Part shown: positions 7,486 to 16,234 of the stretch, in pieces
Layout: every line of letters starts with the position of its first letter
How positions within the stretch are numbered: position 1 is the stretch's first letter
DNA from: Oceanicella sp. SM1341
GTDB taxonomy: Bacteria; Pseudomonadota; Alphaproteobacteria; Rhodobacterales; Rhodobacteraceae
Length of the DNA stretch: 64,000 nt
Assembly: GCF_003448965.1 (NCBI RefSeq)
Contig: NZ_QRGC01000010.1
Location: 1-64,000 of the forward strand
Direction: 5' to 3'
Position numbers and translations under genes: made by a program
Notes under the pieces: model-generated
What the model saw: only the letters and a program-made list of their open reading frames with translations
Told to the model about the DNA's origin: nothing
Database searches by the model: none

Positions 7486-9471
7486 ATGTCCGCAACAAAG
7501 ATCCTCTGGGGGCAGATCTCCATTGTCTTCCTCATCGTTCTGGCCACCACCTGGGGAGCGACGCAATACGTGGCTGCAAGCCTCGGCTATCAGGCACAGC
7601 TGGGCCCGCCCTGGTTCGTGCTGCTCGGGACGCCCGTCTACTATCCACCGGCCTTCTTCTGGTGGTGGTACTTCTACGAGGCCTACGCGCCACCGGTCTT
7701 TGCGACTGGCGGGATTATCGCCGCCTCTGGCGGCTTCATCGCCATCGGCGTAGCCATCGCCATGTCGGTCTGGCGCGCCCGCGAGGCCCGTAACGTAGCG
7801 ACCTATGGATCTGCCCGATGGGCCGAGAAAGGCGAAGTGAAAGCGGCCGGACTTCTAGACCCGGATGGCGTGGTCCTCGGCCGCTATGAGCGGGAATATC
7901 TGCGCCACGATGGGCCGGAGCATGTGCTCTGCTTCGCCCCGACGCGATCCGGCAAGGGGGTAGGGCTCGTCGTGCCTTCTCTTCTCACCTGGCCCGGCTC
8001 GGCCATCGTTCATGACATCAAGGGCGAGAACTGGCAGTTGACCGCGGGGTTCCGGGCTCGGCACGGTCGGGTCCTGCTGTTCGATCCGACCAATCCGAAC
8101 TCTTCGGCCTACAACCCCCTGCTGGAAGTGCGCCGTGGGGAGTGGGAGGTTCGCGATGTCCAGAACATCGCCGACATCCTCGTCGACCCCGAGGGGAGCC
8201 TGGAGCGGCGGAACCACTGGGAGAAGACCAGCCACAGCCTGCTCGTCGGTGCTATCCTGCACGTCCTCTATGCCGAGAAGGACAAGACGCTGGCCGGTGT
8301 CGCCAACTTCCTGTCCGACCCGCGGCGTCCCGTGGAGTCCACACTCCGCGCGATGATGCGGACATCGCATCTGGGCGAGGCGGGACCGCACCCCGTGGTC
8401 GCCAGTGCCGCCCGCGAGTTGCTCAACAAGTCCGAGAATGAACGCTCCGGTGTGCTTTCGACGGCAATGTCTTTCCTTGGCCTCTATCGCGACCCTGTCG
8501 TCGCGCAGGTCACGCGCCACTGCGACTGGCGGATCGGCGACATTGTCGGGGGAGCGCGTCCCGTCACGTTGTATCTCGTGGTGCCCCCCTCGGACATCAA
8601 TCGCACCAAGCCGCTCATCCGACTGATCCTCAACCAGGTCGGTCGACGCCTGACCGAAGACCTGCAGGGCAAGGATGACCGGCATCGGCTGCTTCTGATG
8701 CTTGATGAGTTCCCGGCGCTCGGCCGGTTGGATTTCTTCGAGAGCGCGCTGGCCTTCATGGCGGGCTACGGGCTGAAGAGCTTCCTTATCGCCCAGTCGC
8801 TGAACCAGATCGAGAAGGCTTACGGCCCGAATAATTCGATTCTCGACAATTGCCACGTTCGGGTGAGCTTCGCGACCAATGATGAGCGTACGGCCAAGCG
8901 GGTATCCGACGCCCTCGGCACCGCCACCGAAATGAAGGCGATGAAGAACTATGCCGGCCACCGTCTGGCGCCGTGGCTTAGCCATCTCATGGTGTCCCGA
9001 TCGGAAACCGCGCGGGCCTTGCTCACCCCCGGAGAAATCATGCAGCTGCCGCCGTCCGACGAGATCGTCATGGTGGCCGGGACACCACCGATCCGTGCGA
9101 CGAAAGCACGGTTTTACGAGGATGCGCGGTTCACCGAGCGGGTCTTGCCGCCACCCGACCTGGTGGATGTAGGCGCGTCCGGGAAGGATGACTGGAGCAG
9201 TCTGGCCGTCCCAACGCAGAACGACGAGTTGGAGCCAGTATCCGAGACGGGATCGGAGGATGAGGACCCGACTGCGTCAGAGCGCCGTCTTCAGCCGGAG
9301 CTGGCGCAGACTCGGTCGGCCGACAGGCAGACGCCTCTCGAGAACGAGTTTGAATTCGACCCACCCGAGGATGAAGACGATGGCGCCATCCGCAATCGCC
9401 GCATCATGCACCAGATGCGCGGTGTCGCGCGCCAGGTCTCCCTCAATCCCGACGACGGGATGGAGCTTTGA
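7486..9471 (+). CDS. traG: Type IV coupling protein TraG/VirD4
   Basis: This 661-residue protein has two N-terminal membrane segments (about residues 10-32 and 72-95). A Walker A follows in CFAPTRSGKGVGL (about 150-161) and a Walker B in LLLMLDEFPALG (about 401-412), with the family segment AQSLNQIEKAYG. It is the hexameric inner-membrane ATPase that links the relaxosome to the Trb channel. The C-terminal 80 residues are acidic and probably disordered. AAAGGAG precedes the start, and the stop is 2 bases before the CopG start. Confidence 0.95.
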   Translation: MSATKILWGQISIVFLIVLATTWGATQYVAASLGYQAQLGPPWFVLLGTPVYYPPAFFWWWYFYEAYAPPVFATGGIIAASGGFIAIGVAIAMSVWRAREARNVATYGSARWAEKGEVKAAGLLDPDGVVLGRYEREYLRHDGPEHVLCFAPTRSGKGVGLVVPSLLTWPGSAIVHDIKGENWQLTAGFRARHGRVLLFDPTNPNSSAYNPLLEVRRGEWEVRDVQNIADILVDPEGSLERRNHWEKTSHSLLVGAILHVLYAEKDKTLAGVANFLSDPRRPVESTLRAMMRTSHLGEAGPHPVVASAARELLNKSENERSGVLSTAMSFLGLYRDPVVAQVTRHCDWRIGDIVGGARPVTLYLVVPPSDINRTKPLIRLILNQVGRRLTEDLQGKDDRHRLLLMLDEFPALGRLDFFESALAFMAGYGLKSFLIAQSLNQIEKAYGPNNSILDNCHVRVSFATNDERTAKRVSDALGTATEMKAMKNYAGHRLAPWLSHLMVSRSETARALLTPGEIMQLPPSDEIVMVAGTPPIRATKARFYEDARFTERVLPPPDLVDVGASGKDDWSSLAVPTQNDELEPVSETGSEDEDPTASERRLQPELAQTRSADRQTPLENEFEFDPPEDEDDGAIRNRRIMHQMRGVARQVSLNPDDGMEL

Positions 9472-9473
9472 TC

Positions 9474-9905
9474 ATGACCTCGAGCCGCAAGAAGACGAAG
9501 ATCTCGGTCTACCTCGATCCCGAGGTCATGCAGATGCTGGCGGAGTTTGCCGCCCGGCGCGACCGATCCCAATCGATGGTGGCCGAGGCCGCGATCGCAT
9601 CCTTCCTCTCCCCGGATGACGCAGAGCGCCGCGAGGCGGTTCTGGCCCGGCGGCTGGATCAGATCGACAGGCGGATCACCCGGCTGGAACGCGATGTCGG
9701 GATCTCCGTCGAAAGCCTGGCGGTGTTCATCCGTTTCTGGCTTGCGACAACACCGGCTCTGCCGGAACCCGCGGCCAAGGCAGCACGGGCGAAAGCAGGG
9801 GAGCGCTACGAGGCATTTATCTCGGCTCTCGGTCGGCGCCTCGCGCAGGGGCCGAAGCTGCGGCAGGAGGTGTCGGAGGATGTCGATGAGGTTGGCAGAT
9901 CGTGA
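9474..9905 (+). CDS. CopG-like ribbon-helix-helix protein
   Basis: This protein of about 143 residues has a ribbon-helix-helix N-terminus: KISVYLDPEVMQMLAEFAARRDRSQSMVAEAAI. A predicted coiled coil (about residues 55-85, rich in R/L/E) and a second helical part follow. Such proteins follow traG in this family and normally lead directly into trbB. Here an 8.7-kb block intervenes. It may regulate transfer genes or contribute to the relaxosome; neither is shown by sequence. ATG 9474 is chosen over the TTG at 9468. Confidence 0.85.
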   Translation: MTSSRKKTKISVYLDPEVMQMLAEFAARRDRSQSMVAEAAIASFLSPDDAERREAVLARRLDQIDRRITRLERDVGISVESLAVFIRFWLATTPALPEPAAKAARAKAGERYEAFISALGRRLAQGPKLRQEVSEDVDEVGRS

Positions 9906-10306
9906 ATAGGCGCGCCGACGAGGTGTAGTGTACCGTCGTAAAGTGTGGGGCCGTAGGAGCGATCAATATTGTGGGTTTCAACGGCCCAAATCAGCCGCCC
10001 ATATCATACCTCGGATGCTGGGTTGCGGCCCGTCAAATCGGCCATTCTCCGCGAATGTGTACTTAGGACCAATCGGCTCTACACGACGCGGACTTTCCTC
10101 CAATTCGGTCAGCGGACGTAAATATCGGCCGTAATGCCCTTTGGAGACTTCTGCGGTCCGACTGCACACAGAGAGCATACTACGCCGTTCACTACTCTGA
10201 TTGAGCAGACGGATTTGTCCAATCCTCCATGCGCATTGATGGTGAAGACCGCGACCAAGATAGAAACGCAATTCTCCTTCCATTTTGACACTCCGACGAG
10301 CGGGTC
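9906..10306. other. Gene-poor junction between copG and the first cargo block
   Basis: These 401 bases mark the switch from the transfer operon (plus strand) to the minus-strand cargo genes. No convincing gene is seen. A 101-codon minus-strand frame (9978-10283) contains EVSKGHYGRYLRPLTELEES, a peptide style seen in poorly defined intergenic frames of alphaproteobacteria, but it has no recognisable domain or start signal. Base composition is more AT-rich than either neighbour. No terminal inverted repeat or target duplication was recognised. Confidence 0.4.
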
Positions 10307-11173
10307 TCAGGCGCCTTCCACATCCACGCTTATCTCCATTGACAACACGTCGGCGGATCTCCCATGGAAGCTGCCGGTCACCGGCGCAACCTGCTCGATC
10401 CTTCGCGCAACGGCCACAGGAATGAGATTGGTGGAGCCGACCGATCTGTTGGTGGGGTCGAAGGGAATCCAGCCGGCCCCGGGAACGAAAACCTCAACCC
10501 AGGCATGCGTCGATCCGGCGTCCGCGGAGCCGATTTCGCCTCCTGAAGGATTGAAGAGGTATCCCGAAACGATCCTCGCGCCGAAGCCGAGCGTTCGGAC
10601 GGCTTCGGCAAATAGCACCGCGAAATCGCGGCAGGATCCCCACCCTCTGTCGAGGGTCTCCAGCGGTCCTTGCGTGCCCTCCGTCTCCCGGCTTTGATAC
10701 GATATCTGAGCGGTAACGCCGTTGCTGATGTCCTTCAGTAGGGAAAGCGTGTCGGTCGGTTGTCCCATGACAAATGCTTCGATCCAATGGGGCAGCCGCC
10801 CCACATCGTCGGCATATTGTGGCATGACCAAATTCCCGAGGTCGGTCCGGTCATCGATAGTGTACGGAAACGGATAAGACGCGGCGTAGGCGGCGATCGG
10901 GAAGACCGGCCAGATGGGGGCGCGTAGGTCCACCTGCGCGCAGGACCGGATCGAAAGCGACTCCGTCATAGCGTCGAACTGCGCCGTTGCGACCGCATTG
11001 CCGGCAACGTCGTGTGACCAGTCGATGCGGGCCTCTGGACTGATCTTCAGATCGAAGGTGGTGAGGCCGAGATCCCGGGTCTCCCTCGGACGCAGCATCA
11101 GCCGATGCGGCCCGAGTGTAACTGCGGTGCGATATCGATAGCTGGTCGTGTGCGTGATGGTTACGGATGGCAT
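10307..11173 (-). CDS. Transglutaminase-like protein with intact triad
   Basis: This 288-residue protein has a bacterial transglutaminase N-terminal domain (SYRYRTAVTLGPHRLMLRPR, about residues 11-30). A papain-like transglutaminase core follows, with Cys in GWGSCRDFA (Cys181), His in STHAWVEVFV (His223) and Asp in FDPTN (Asp239). The triad is complete, so a transamidase or peptidase activity is expected. No signal peptide is seen, so it is probably cytoplasmic. It is the promoter-distal member of the minus-strand cluster that also encodes a second transglutaminase-like protein. The substrate is unknown. Confidence 0.85.
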   Translation of the reverse strand: MPSVTITHTTSYRYRTAVTLGPHRLMLRPRETRDLGLTTFDLKISPEARIDWSHDVAGNAVATAQFDAMTESLSIRSCAQVDLRAPIWPVFPIAAYAASYPFPYTIDDRTDLGNLVMPQYADDVGRLPHWIEAFVMGQPTDTLSLLKDISNGVTAQISYQSRETEGTQGPLETLDRGWGSCRDFAVLFAEAVRTLGFGARIVSGYLFNPSGGEIGSADAGSTHAWVEVFVPGAGWIPFDPTNRSVGSTNLIPVAVARRIEQVAPVTGSFHGRSADVLSMEISVDVEGA

Positions 11174-11182
11174 CGGCGAGAC

Positions 11183-11398
11183 CTATGACAATCGACCGCC
11201 GGAACGTCGACGCCCGTGTCCGCCACCCTCGGAGATCGCCGCGCGCCAGACGGAAGAAGCCTTGCAGCGCGAACATACTCGCTCACCGAACCCTTCGCTC
11301 CAGAAGGGCGACCGGCACTTCAGGCAGACACGCTCGGCAGCAATGTCTGCCGTTGCTCTGGTTGTCTCAACTTCCGCGTCTGTGGATTTCATCGTCAT
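11183..11398 (-). CDS. Small zinc-ribbon protein
   Basis: This 71-residue protein has two CxxC knuckles, CLKCRSPF and CSRCKAS, spaced as in a zinc ribbon. The rest is a charged tail and a variable N-terminus. It may bind nucleic acid or act as a small adaptor; no specific family can be named. The start overlaps the stop of the next upstream minus-strand gene (ATGA), and its stop is 9 bases from the transglutaminase start, so the genes are co-transcribed. Confidence 0.65.
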   Translation of the reverse strand: MTMKSTDAEVETTRATADIAAERVCLKCRSPFWSEGFGERVCSRCKASSVWRAAISEGGGHGRRRSGGRLS

Positions 11399-11703
11399 TT
11401 GCGCTCCTCTCGTTTTCGCAGCCGCTCCATGTCGCCAGTTGCGCGCTTGATGAGTTTCTGAATGCGCTCATCGCCGGCATCAGGCGTTACCGCATACCGT
11501 TCGAGAAGGAACCGCCACTTCTCCATCACCTCGACCCATGTCCGTGCAGGTTCCGCCAATATCTGGTCTTCGAGACTTCCGAGATGCGGTTGTGCCAAGG
11601 GCATCAAGGGCGGCGGGTCGTTCGCAGGTCGCCGCCGCATTTCCGTCTCATGCCTTGCGGTTGCGGTCCGGCGAGCGTCGAGATGGATCGGGGCATCGGT
11701 CAT
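11395..11703 (-). CDS. Conserved hypothetical protein, helical
   Basis: This 102-residue protein is unrecognised. The N-terminal half is Arg/Pro-rich. The C-terminal half, SLEDQILAEPARTWVEVMEK through DERIQKLIKRATGDMERL, looks like amphipathic helices. No signal peptide or metal motif is present. The 4-base overlap with the downstream zinc-ribbon gene supports a real, translationally coupled gene. Similar short frames occur in alphaproteobacterial accessory regions, but I cannot attach a function. Confidence 0.5.
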   Translation of the reverse strand: MTDAPIHLDARRTATARHETEMRRRPANDPPPLMPLAQPHLGSLEDQILAEPARTWVEVMEKWRFLLERYAVTPDAGDERIQKLIKRATGDMERLRKREERK

Positions 11704-11773
11704 CGCAGCGCCTTGGCGGAAACATCGGAACTGCTCCCAGCCGGACAGGATAGTCGGGCTCCCGACACAGCAC

Positions 11774-12265
11774 TCATTCTCCGATCCCCGGGCGCCCGCT
11801 TCCGACGCGCGGGCCGGAAACGTTTGAAATGTTTCTTGTGCTTCGCCGATCAGCCAGGCCTGATTCCAGTGCGTCGCCCCGCCGTCCTTTAGGCTGAGCC
11901 GAGTAGAGGTCGCGAAGTTCAGCCTCTGCCACGCCGTCCGCCTGCATGACGAGGCGGATCATCGGGTCGGCCAGCATCTCCTCTAGGAAGTAATCCATCA
12001 GAGCCTTGCCGGTGAGCTTGTCCTTTGCGACCGCATGCTCCAGCTCGGCCAGCGGCACGGTGAGCGTTCGGTCTAGCCCGGGATGCGAGGCTCGGGGATG
12101 GAGGCGCACAAGCACGGACGATGTCCATGTGCCCGGTTCGATCCAGTCCACGGGCTCGATCAGCTGGGTCTCGATCTCGTATTCGCCGGGCGGCAGAGTT
12201 TCGTTGAAACTCGGAAGCTGGAACGGTCGGAGAAATACGGCAGTCGTTTTGATCGTGGTGGTCAT
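11774..12265 (-). CDS. Conserved hypothetical protein
   Basis: This 163-residue protein begins MTTTIKTTAVFLRPFQLPSF and continues with a beta-rich segment (LPPGEYEIETQLIEPVDW, SVLVRLHPR). A helical end, KALMDYFLEEMLADPMIRLVMQADG, follows, and the 45-residue tail is low-complexity. No catalytic motif is seen. It lies between the two transglutaminase genes on the same strand, with gaps of about 70 and 118 bases. A start with AGGAGAATTGAGATG-like spacing supports translation. Function is unknown. Confidence 0.6.
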   Translation of the reverse strand: MTTTIKTTAVFLRPFQLPSFNETLPPGEYEIETQLIEPVDWIEPGTWTSSVLVRLHPRASHPGLDRTLTVPLAELEHAVAKDKLTGKALMDYFLEEMLADPMIRLVMQADGVAEAELRDLYSAQPKGRRGDALESGLADRRSTRNISNVSGPRVGSGRPGIGE

Positions 12266-12383
12266 CTCAATTCTCCTAATTGGTTTCAGATTGCGAATTC
12301 CCCTTCAGACAGGCGGACCAACTGCCTCGCCAGCGGGCCGAGGAAGGGCAGACTGATAAGGACCGGCGTGGACACGCCGCTGC

Positions 12384-13220
12384 CTAGTTTCGAGAACTGG
12401 ACGGGGCCTCGGCGGGGTTGTCCTCGGCATCCCATGTCCAGACGTCGAATTGCGTCAATGTATTCGGTCCGAATGTCTGGGTCAGAGGGACATCGGCGGC
12501 GTCGCGACCCTGCGCGATCAGAATCCTCCCCACGCGCGGGCCGTTGTTCCGCGGATCGAAGACCCACCAGCGGCCGCCCAGAAAGACCTCCATCCAGGCG
12601 GCGAAATCGTCAGGCGGATGAGGCTTTGGTTGGCCAAACTCGCTCAGATAGCCGGTGCAGTACCGTGCCGGGATGTTCATGCAGCGGCAGAAGGTGATGG
12701 CGAGATGGGTGAAGTCGCGGCAGACGCCGTGCCGTCCGGCCAGCGTTTCGGACGCCGTGCGCGTCGCGCTCGCCTGCATATAGTCGAACGAAACCGAGGA
12801 ATGTACGAAATCACATATCGCCTGAACGCGTGCCCAGCCCGGCGGGGTGTTCTCGAAGAGGCGCCAGGCTTCTTCCGACAGAAGATCTGTGTCGCAATAG
12901 CGACTGCCGAGAAGGTAGACCAGCGTTTCGAAGGGCAGATCCTGAACCGCCTGTTGTGCGGCATTGGGCTCAACCGGATCTGGCAATCCGGTGTCGCGGA
13001 ATATCCCGTCGGTGGACAGGGTAAATTCTCCCGCCGGCGCCACCATGCGCGTGCACCAGTTGCCGAAGCCGTCGCGATAGCTTTCCAGCGACACGCTCGG
13101 ATGCGTCACTAGATAGTCGGCACGCTCGAGATCGCCGAAGCGCGAATAGTGCACATTCAGCATCGCAATGAGCGGCGTCGGCTGGGTCAGCCGGTAACGA
13201 AGGCGACAGCCTATCCGCAT
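12384..13220 (-). CDS. Transglutaminase-like protein lacking the usual histidine
   Basis: This 278-residue protein starts MRIGCRLRYRLTQPTPLIAM, the usual N-terminus of the family, so the 39-residue upstream extension is rejected. The N-terminal beta domain (about 1-120) is followed by a transglutaminase core with the nucleophile in GRHGVCRDFTHLA (Cys167). The terminal ARGRDAADV-like motif (AQGRDAADVPLTQTFGPNTL) is also present. Where a catalytic His is expected before AWMEVFLGGRWWVFDPRNN an Ala is found, so the classical triad appears incomplete. Some members of this subfamily vary here, so loss of activity is not proven. It lies 40 bases downstream of the secreted repeat protein. Confidence 0.8.
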   Translation of the reverse strand: MRIGCRLRYRLTQPTPLIAMLNVHYSRFGDLERADYLVTHPSVSLESYRDGFGNWCTRMVAPAGEFTLSTDGIFRDTGLPDPVEPNAAQQAVQDLPFETLVYLLGSRYCDTDLLSEEAWRLFENTPPGWARVQAICDFVHSSVSFDYMQASATRTASETLAGRHGVCRDFTHLAITFCRCMNIPARYCTGYLSEFGQPKPHPPDDFAAWMEVFLGGRWWVFDPRNNGPRVGRILIAQGRDAADVPLTQTFGPNTLTQFDVWTWDAEDNPAEAPSSSRN

Positions 13221-13260
13221 CCGAATGCCGGGCGGGTCGCCATGGTCCGATCGTGGCGCC

Positions 13261-14070
13261 CTATCGTCCAAGAACGCACTCCCCGTCCGCGAGTTGAAAA
13301 CCGCGATCGCAGCGCCAAGTGTTTCCGGCTCGGTCAAGATGGGCGTTTGCGGGCAGGTCGATTGCGACGCAGGCGTCGTCCACCGCCGCGAAGCCCCGCT
13401 CGCAACGCCATCCCGGACCGTAGGAATCCTGGTCCAGAAAGGCGTTCGCCGGAAGCGTCACGGGATCACAGCGGCCATCGGTCTCGATGAAGCCCCTTTC
13501 GCAGGCCCATTCGGCACCATAGTTCGCATTTGTAAGGTAGCCGTTTTCGGGAACTGCAATCGGCACACAAGCGTCTGTCAACGCTGTGGAGCCGCGCTTG
13601 CACGCCCAGCCAGAACCTGAAGACTCCTCCGTGAGGTAGGCGTTCTCCGGAAGGACAATCGGAACGCAGGTCTCACGATCCTGCCGATATCCGCGATCGC
13701 ACTGCCAGTCGTAGCCCGATGATTGCAGATAGGCATTCTCGGGCACGGGTATCGCCTCGCAGGACGCACCGCCAACTTCTTCGTACCCGCGGCGACACGC
13801 CCAGCCAGAACCATAAGTCCGCCCGGTCGCGTAAGCGTTTTCCGGGATGTCAATCGCAACGCAGTCTGTGCCGTCGACCCGGTAGCCGAGCCTGCAATCC
13901 CAGCCGCCGCCATAGCTCCGCGCCTCTGCATTCTCGGGCACAGGTCCGGTGCCGTCCTGTGCCAAGACCGGAAGCGCTAGAAATGCAATCAGGCCGGCCA
14001 TGCCGAACACGGCGAGGCAATGGCCGCGACTCAGGTTCACCGATGTCATCGTCGCGCTGCGGCCACTCAT
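13261..14070 (-). CDS. Secreted protein with seven cysteine-pair repeats
   Basis: This protein of about 269 residues has a hydrophobic export signal ending near LPVLAQDG. It is followed by seven tandem units of about 31-35 residues. Each unit has the scheme P-[EA]-N-[AG]-x-L...G-x-x-W-x-C-x-R-G-[YF]...C-x-x-I. Two cysteines per unit suggest one disulfide per repeat in the periplasm or at the surface. No family name is certain. The ATG at 14070 overlaps the upstream stop (ATGA), so it is coupled to the membrane protein before it; ATG 14049 is an alternative. It precedes the second transglutaminase-like gene. Repeats could be binding modules or substrates. Confidence 0.75.
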   Translation of the reverse strand: MSGRSATMTSVNLSRGHCLAVFGMAGLIAFLALPVLAQDGTGPVPENAEARSYGGGWDCRLGYRVDGTDCVAIDIPENAYATGRTYGSGWACRRGYEEVGGASCEAIPVPENAYLQSSGYDWQCDRGYRQDRETCVPIVLPENAYLTEESSGSGWACKRGSTALTDACVPIAVPENGYLTNANYGAEWACERGFIETDGRCDPVTLPANAFLDQDSYGPGWRCERGFAAVDDACVAIDLPANAHLDRAGNTWRCDRGFQLADGECVLGR

Positions 14071-14453
14071 CCGTCGTTCACAGGGGATGCGGGCTGCTCG
14101 GCCACGGCGTCCACGTCGAGCGATGCCAGACAAGCCTGCGCGATATCGCGGTCCGGAGACTCAGCTCCGGGCATGGTCGCCCAGCCGGCCTCCATCAGGG
14201 CATCCCGACGCTGGTATGTCGAAGCGTCCCGGATCGCTGCAAGCTTCGCCGCGCGTTCGGGATCTGTTCGAGCCATGTCGAGGCAAACTGGTACCATGGC
14301 CGCAACGACATCGTCATGGGACATCGCCATCGCCCGATCTTGTGCAGTTCCGCCGGTCACCCAGCCGCCCCAGGTGAAGCCGACGATGCCGAGAACGGCC
14401 GCGCCGATCGCGGCGCCATAGATGCCGGGCTTGAACCATTCGGGAATATTCAT
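14067..14453 (-). CDS. Small membrane-anchored conserved protein
   Basis: This 128-residue protein begins MNIPEWFKPGIYGAAIGAAV with a single glycine-rich membrane helix at about residues 9-35. The downstream part (about 40-128) carries DDVVAAMVPVCLDMARTDPE and an alanine/aspartate-rich helical domain. An AGGAGG Shine-Dalgarno eight bases upstream fixes the start at 14453. Proteins of this appearance recur in alphaproteobacteria without assigned function. Its stop overlaps the start of the seven-repeat protein, linking both in one operon. Confidence 0.7.
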   Translation of the reverse strand: MNIPEWFKPGIYGAAIGAAVLGIVGFTWGGWVTGGTAQDRAMAMSHDDVVAAMVPVCLDMARTDPERAAKLAAIRDASTYQRRDALMEAGWATMPGAESPDRDIAQACLASLDVDAVAEQPASPVNDG

Positions 14454-14570
14454 GAAGTATCCTCCTGCGGAGAAAGCGCCGCCTCGCTGTGAAAGCATTT
14501 CCGGGTCGCAATCAACTGCCGGTACAGCGCCCTCTTCCGTGTCAGGCCCGAGGTCGCCTGCCGTGTGCCG

Positions 14571-15776
14571 TCAAGCGGCAATCCGTTCCGGGTGTCGCGA
14601 AGACCGTCGGCGCGGTCGCCGCCCTTTCTTCGCGTCCGGAGCGTCTCCGATCCCTTCCCAGGCACGGCCTCCGGCAATTTCGACACGCATGCCGAGCACC
14701 TTCTCGATGGCTTTCAGTTCCGAAATTTCGTCGGCGGCGCAGAACGCGACTGCGCGTCCGTCGCGGCCGGCACGGGCGGTGCGCCCGATCCGGTGCACAT
14801 AGTTTTCCGGTACGTTGGGCAGATCGTAATTGTAGACATGGCCCACACCGGGAATGTCGATCCCGCGTGCCGCAACATCCGTCGCGACGAGGACGCGCAC
14901 CGATCCGTCCTTGAACGCGGCGATGGCCCGGTCACGTTGTCCCTGGCTCTTGTTGCCATGGATCGAGGTGGCCGCGAAACCGGCACGATCAAGCTGCTTC
15001 ATGAGTCGCTCGGCCCCGTGCTTGGTCCGGGAGAAGACCAGCGCGCGGTCGTCGCGGTGTCCGTCCAGCAATTCGATCAAGAGATCCTGCTTCTGGTCCT
15101 TCGAGACGAAATGCACGCTGTGGGAAACCTTGTCGGCGACCTTGCCCGGCGGCGACGCCTCGACCCGGATGGGCTTGTCGAGGTAGTGCCCGGACAATTC
15201 CGCCATTGCCTTCGGCATCGTGGCCGAGAACATCATGGTTTGGCGGTCCTTGCCCAGCATCGGCGCGATGCGGCGCAACGCATGGACGAAGCCGATGTCG
15301 AGCATCTGGTCCGCTTCGTCGAGGACGAGAAACCTTGTCTTGCCCAAATCGACGGCCCGTCGATCCATCAGGTCGATCAGCCGACCCGGCGTGGCGACGA
15401 GGATGTCGGTGCCGCGGGCGAGCTTCTGGGCCTGCGCGTTGATCGACTTACCGCCCACGACGAGCGTGATGCGGAGGTCGGCCGTCAGCCCCTGAAGGCT
15501 CTGGACGATCTGATTGGCCAGTTCCCGCGTTGGCGCAAGAATAAGGCCGCGTGCCGATTTCGGCGCGCCCTTTTCCTGAGCTTTGGAAAGTGCCACAACC
15601 AGCGGAATGCCAAATGCAGCGGTCTTGCCCGTTCCCGTCTGCGCGATCCCGAGGATGTCCCGGCCTTGCAGTGCATGGGGGATCGCCTTGGCCTGGATCG
15701 GCGTAGGTTCGGTCAGCCCGAGGCTCTCGAGCCGCGAGACCATTCGGGCGTTCAGCCCGAGTTCATTGAAGTTCAT
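14571..15776 (-). CDS. DEAD-box RNA helicase, RhlE-like
   Basis: This 401-residue protein carries the full DEAD-box motif set. The Q motif is at LTEPTPIQAKAI (about residues 21-32) and motif I is AQTGTGKT (45-52). PTRELA, VATPGR, VLDEADQML, SATMP, ATDVAARGID and HRIGRTARAGRDG follow. A short basic tail (KKGRRPRRRSSRHP) could bind RNA. The family unwinds structured RNA in ribosome assembly, mRNA decay and cold shock. The start MNFNELGL has AAGGA upstream; the longer frame is rejected. It is divergent from the cold-shock gene, which fits a cold-response role (inferred). Confidence 0.95.
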   Translation of the reverse strand: MNFNELGLNARMVSRLESLGLTEPTPIQAKAIPHALQGRDILGIAQTGTGKTAAFGIPLVVALSKAQEKGAPKSARGLILAPTRELANQIVQSLQGLTADLRITLVVGGKSINAQAQKLARGTDILVATPGRLIDLMDRRAVDLGKTRFLVLDEADQMLDIGFVHALRRIAPMLGKDRQTMMFSATMPKAMAELSGHYLDKPIRVEASPPGKVADKVSHSVHFVSKDQKQDLLIELLDGHRDDRALVFSRTKHGAERLMKQLDRAGFAATSIHGNKSQGQRDRAIAAFKDGSVRVLVATDVAARGIDIPGVGHVYNYDLPNVPENYVHRIGRTARAGRDGRAVAFCAADEISELKAIEKVLGMRVEIAGGRAWEGIGDAPDAKKGRRPRRRSSRHPERIAA

Positions 15777-16234
15777 GTCAGTCCTTGTCCGGATCGGAGT
15801 CCGGTATTGCCGACGAACGCCTTTGCGTTCGTTCGGACGGGGTGCGCCCGAGGCAACTGCCCACGACACCGAATTGTGCCGAAAGCCGCCCTGAGCGGCG
15901 TCGCCCCTACGTGATGTGGGAAAACAGTTCGTCATAGCCGGGGGCGGCGATGAGGCCGCCTGCTCACGCGGCAGAACGATGACGTATGATTGAAGTGGGG
16001 CCTGGCGAGAGCTTTGTCAATGGCAACCAGAATCGGGCGACCAAGAGGGGAACAAAAAACCGCCCATCTTGCTTGGCTCTTGTGTTCCGGAGGCCGAAGA
16101 CCCATCTCTGTCTGGTCAACGTGATTCTCTGCGAACCTCTGCTTCCGTTCATCCGGCTTCAGTCGATCTCTCAGTCTGACTTTGCCGGGCTGCCGCATGT
16201 CGTGGGCAGCATTCCAGAACAGGAGACCACGGAT

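Noticed and set aside
9978-10283. Minus-strand 101-codon frame as a gene
   Set aside because: No ribosome site, no domain; resembles poorly defined intergenic frames, so it is noted only in the gap description.
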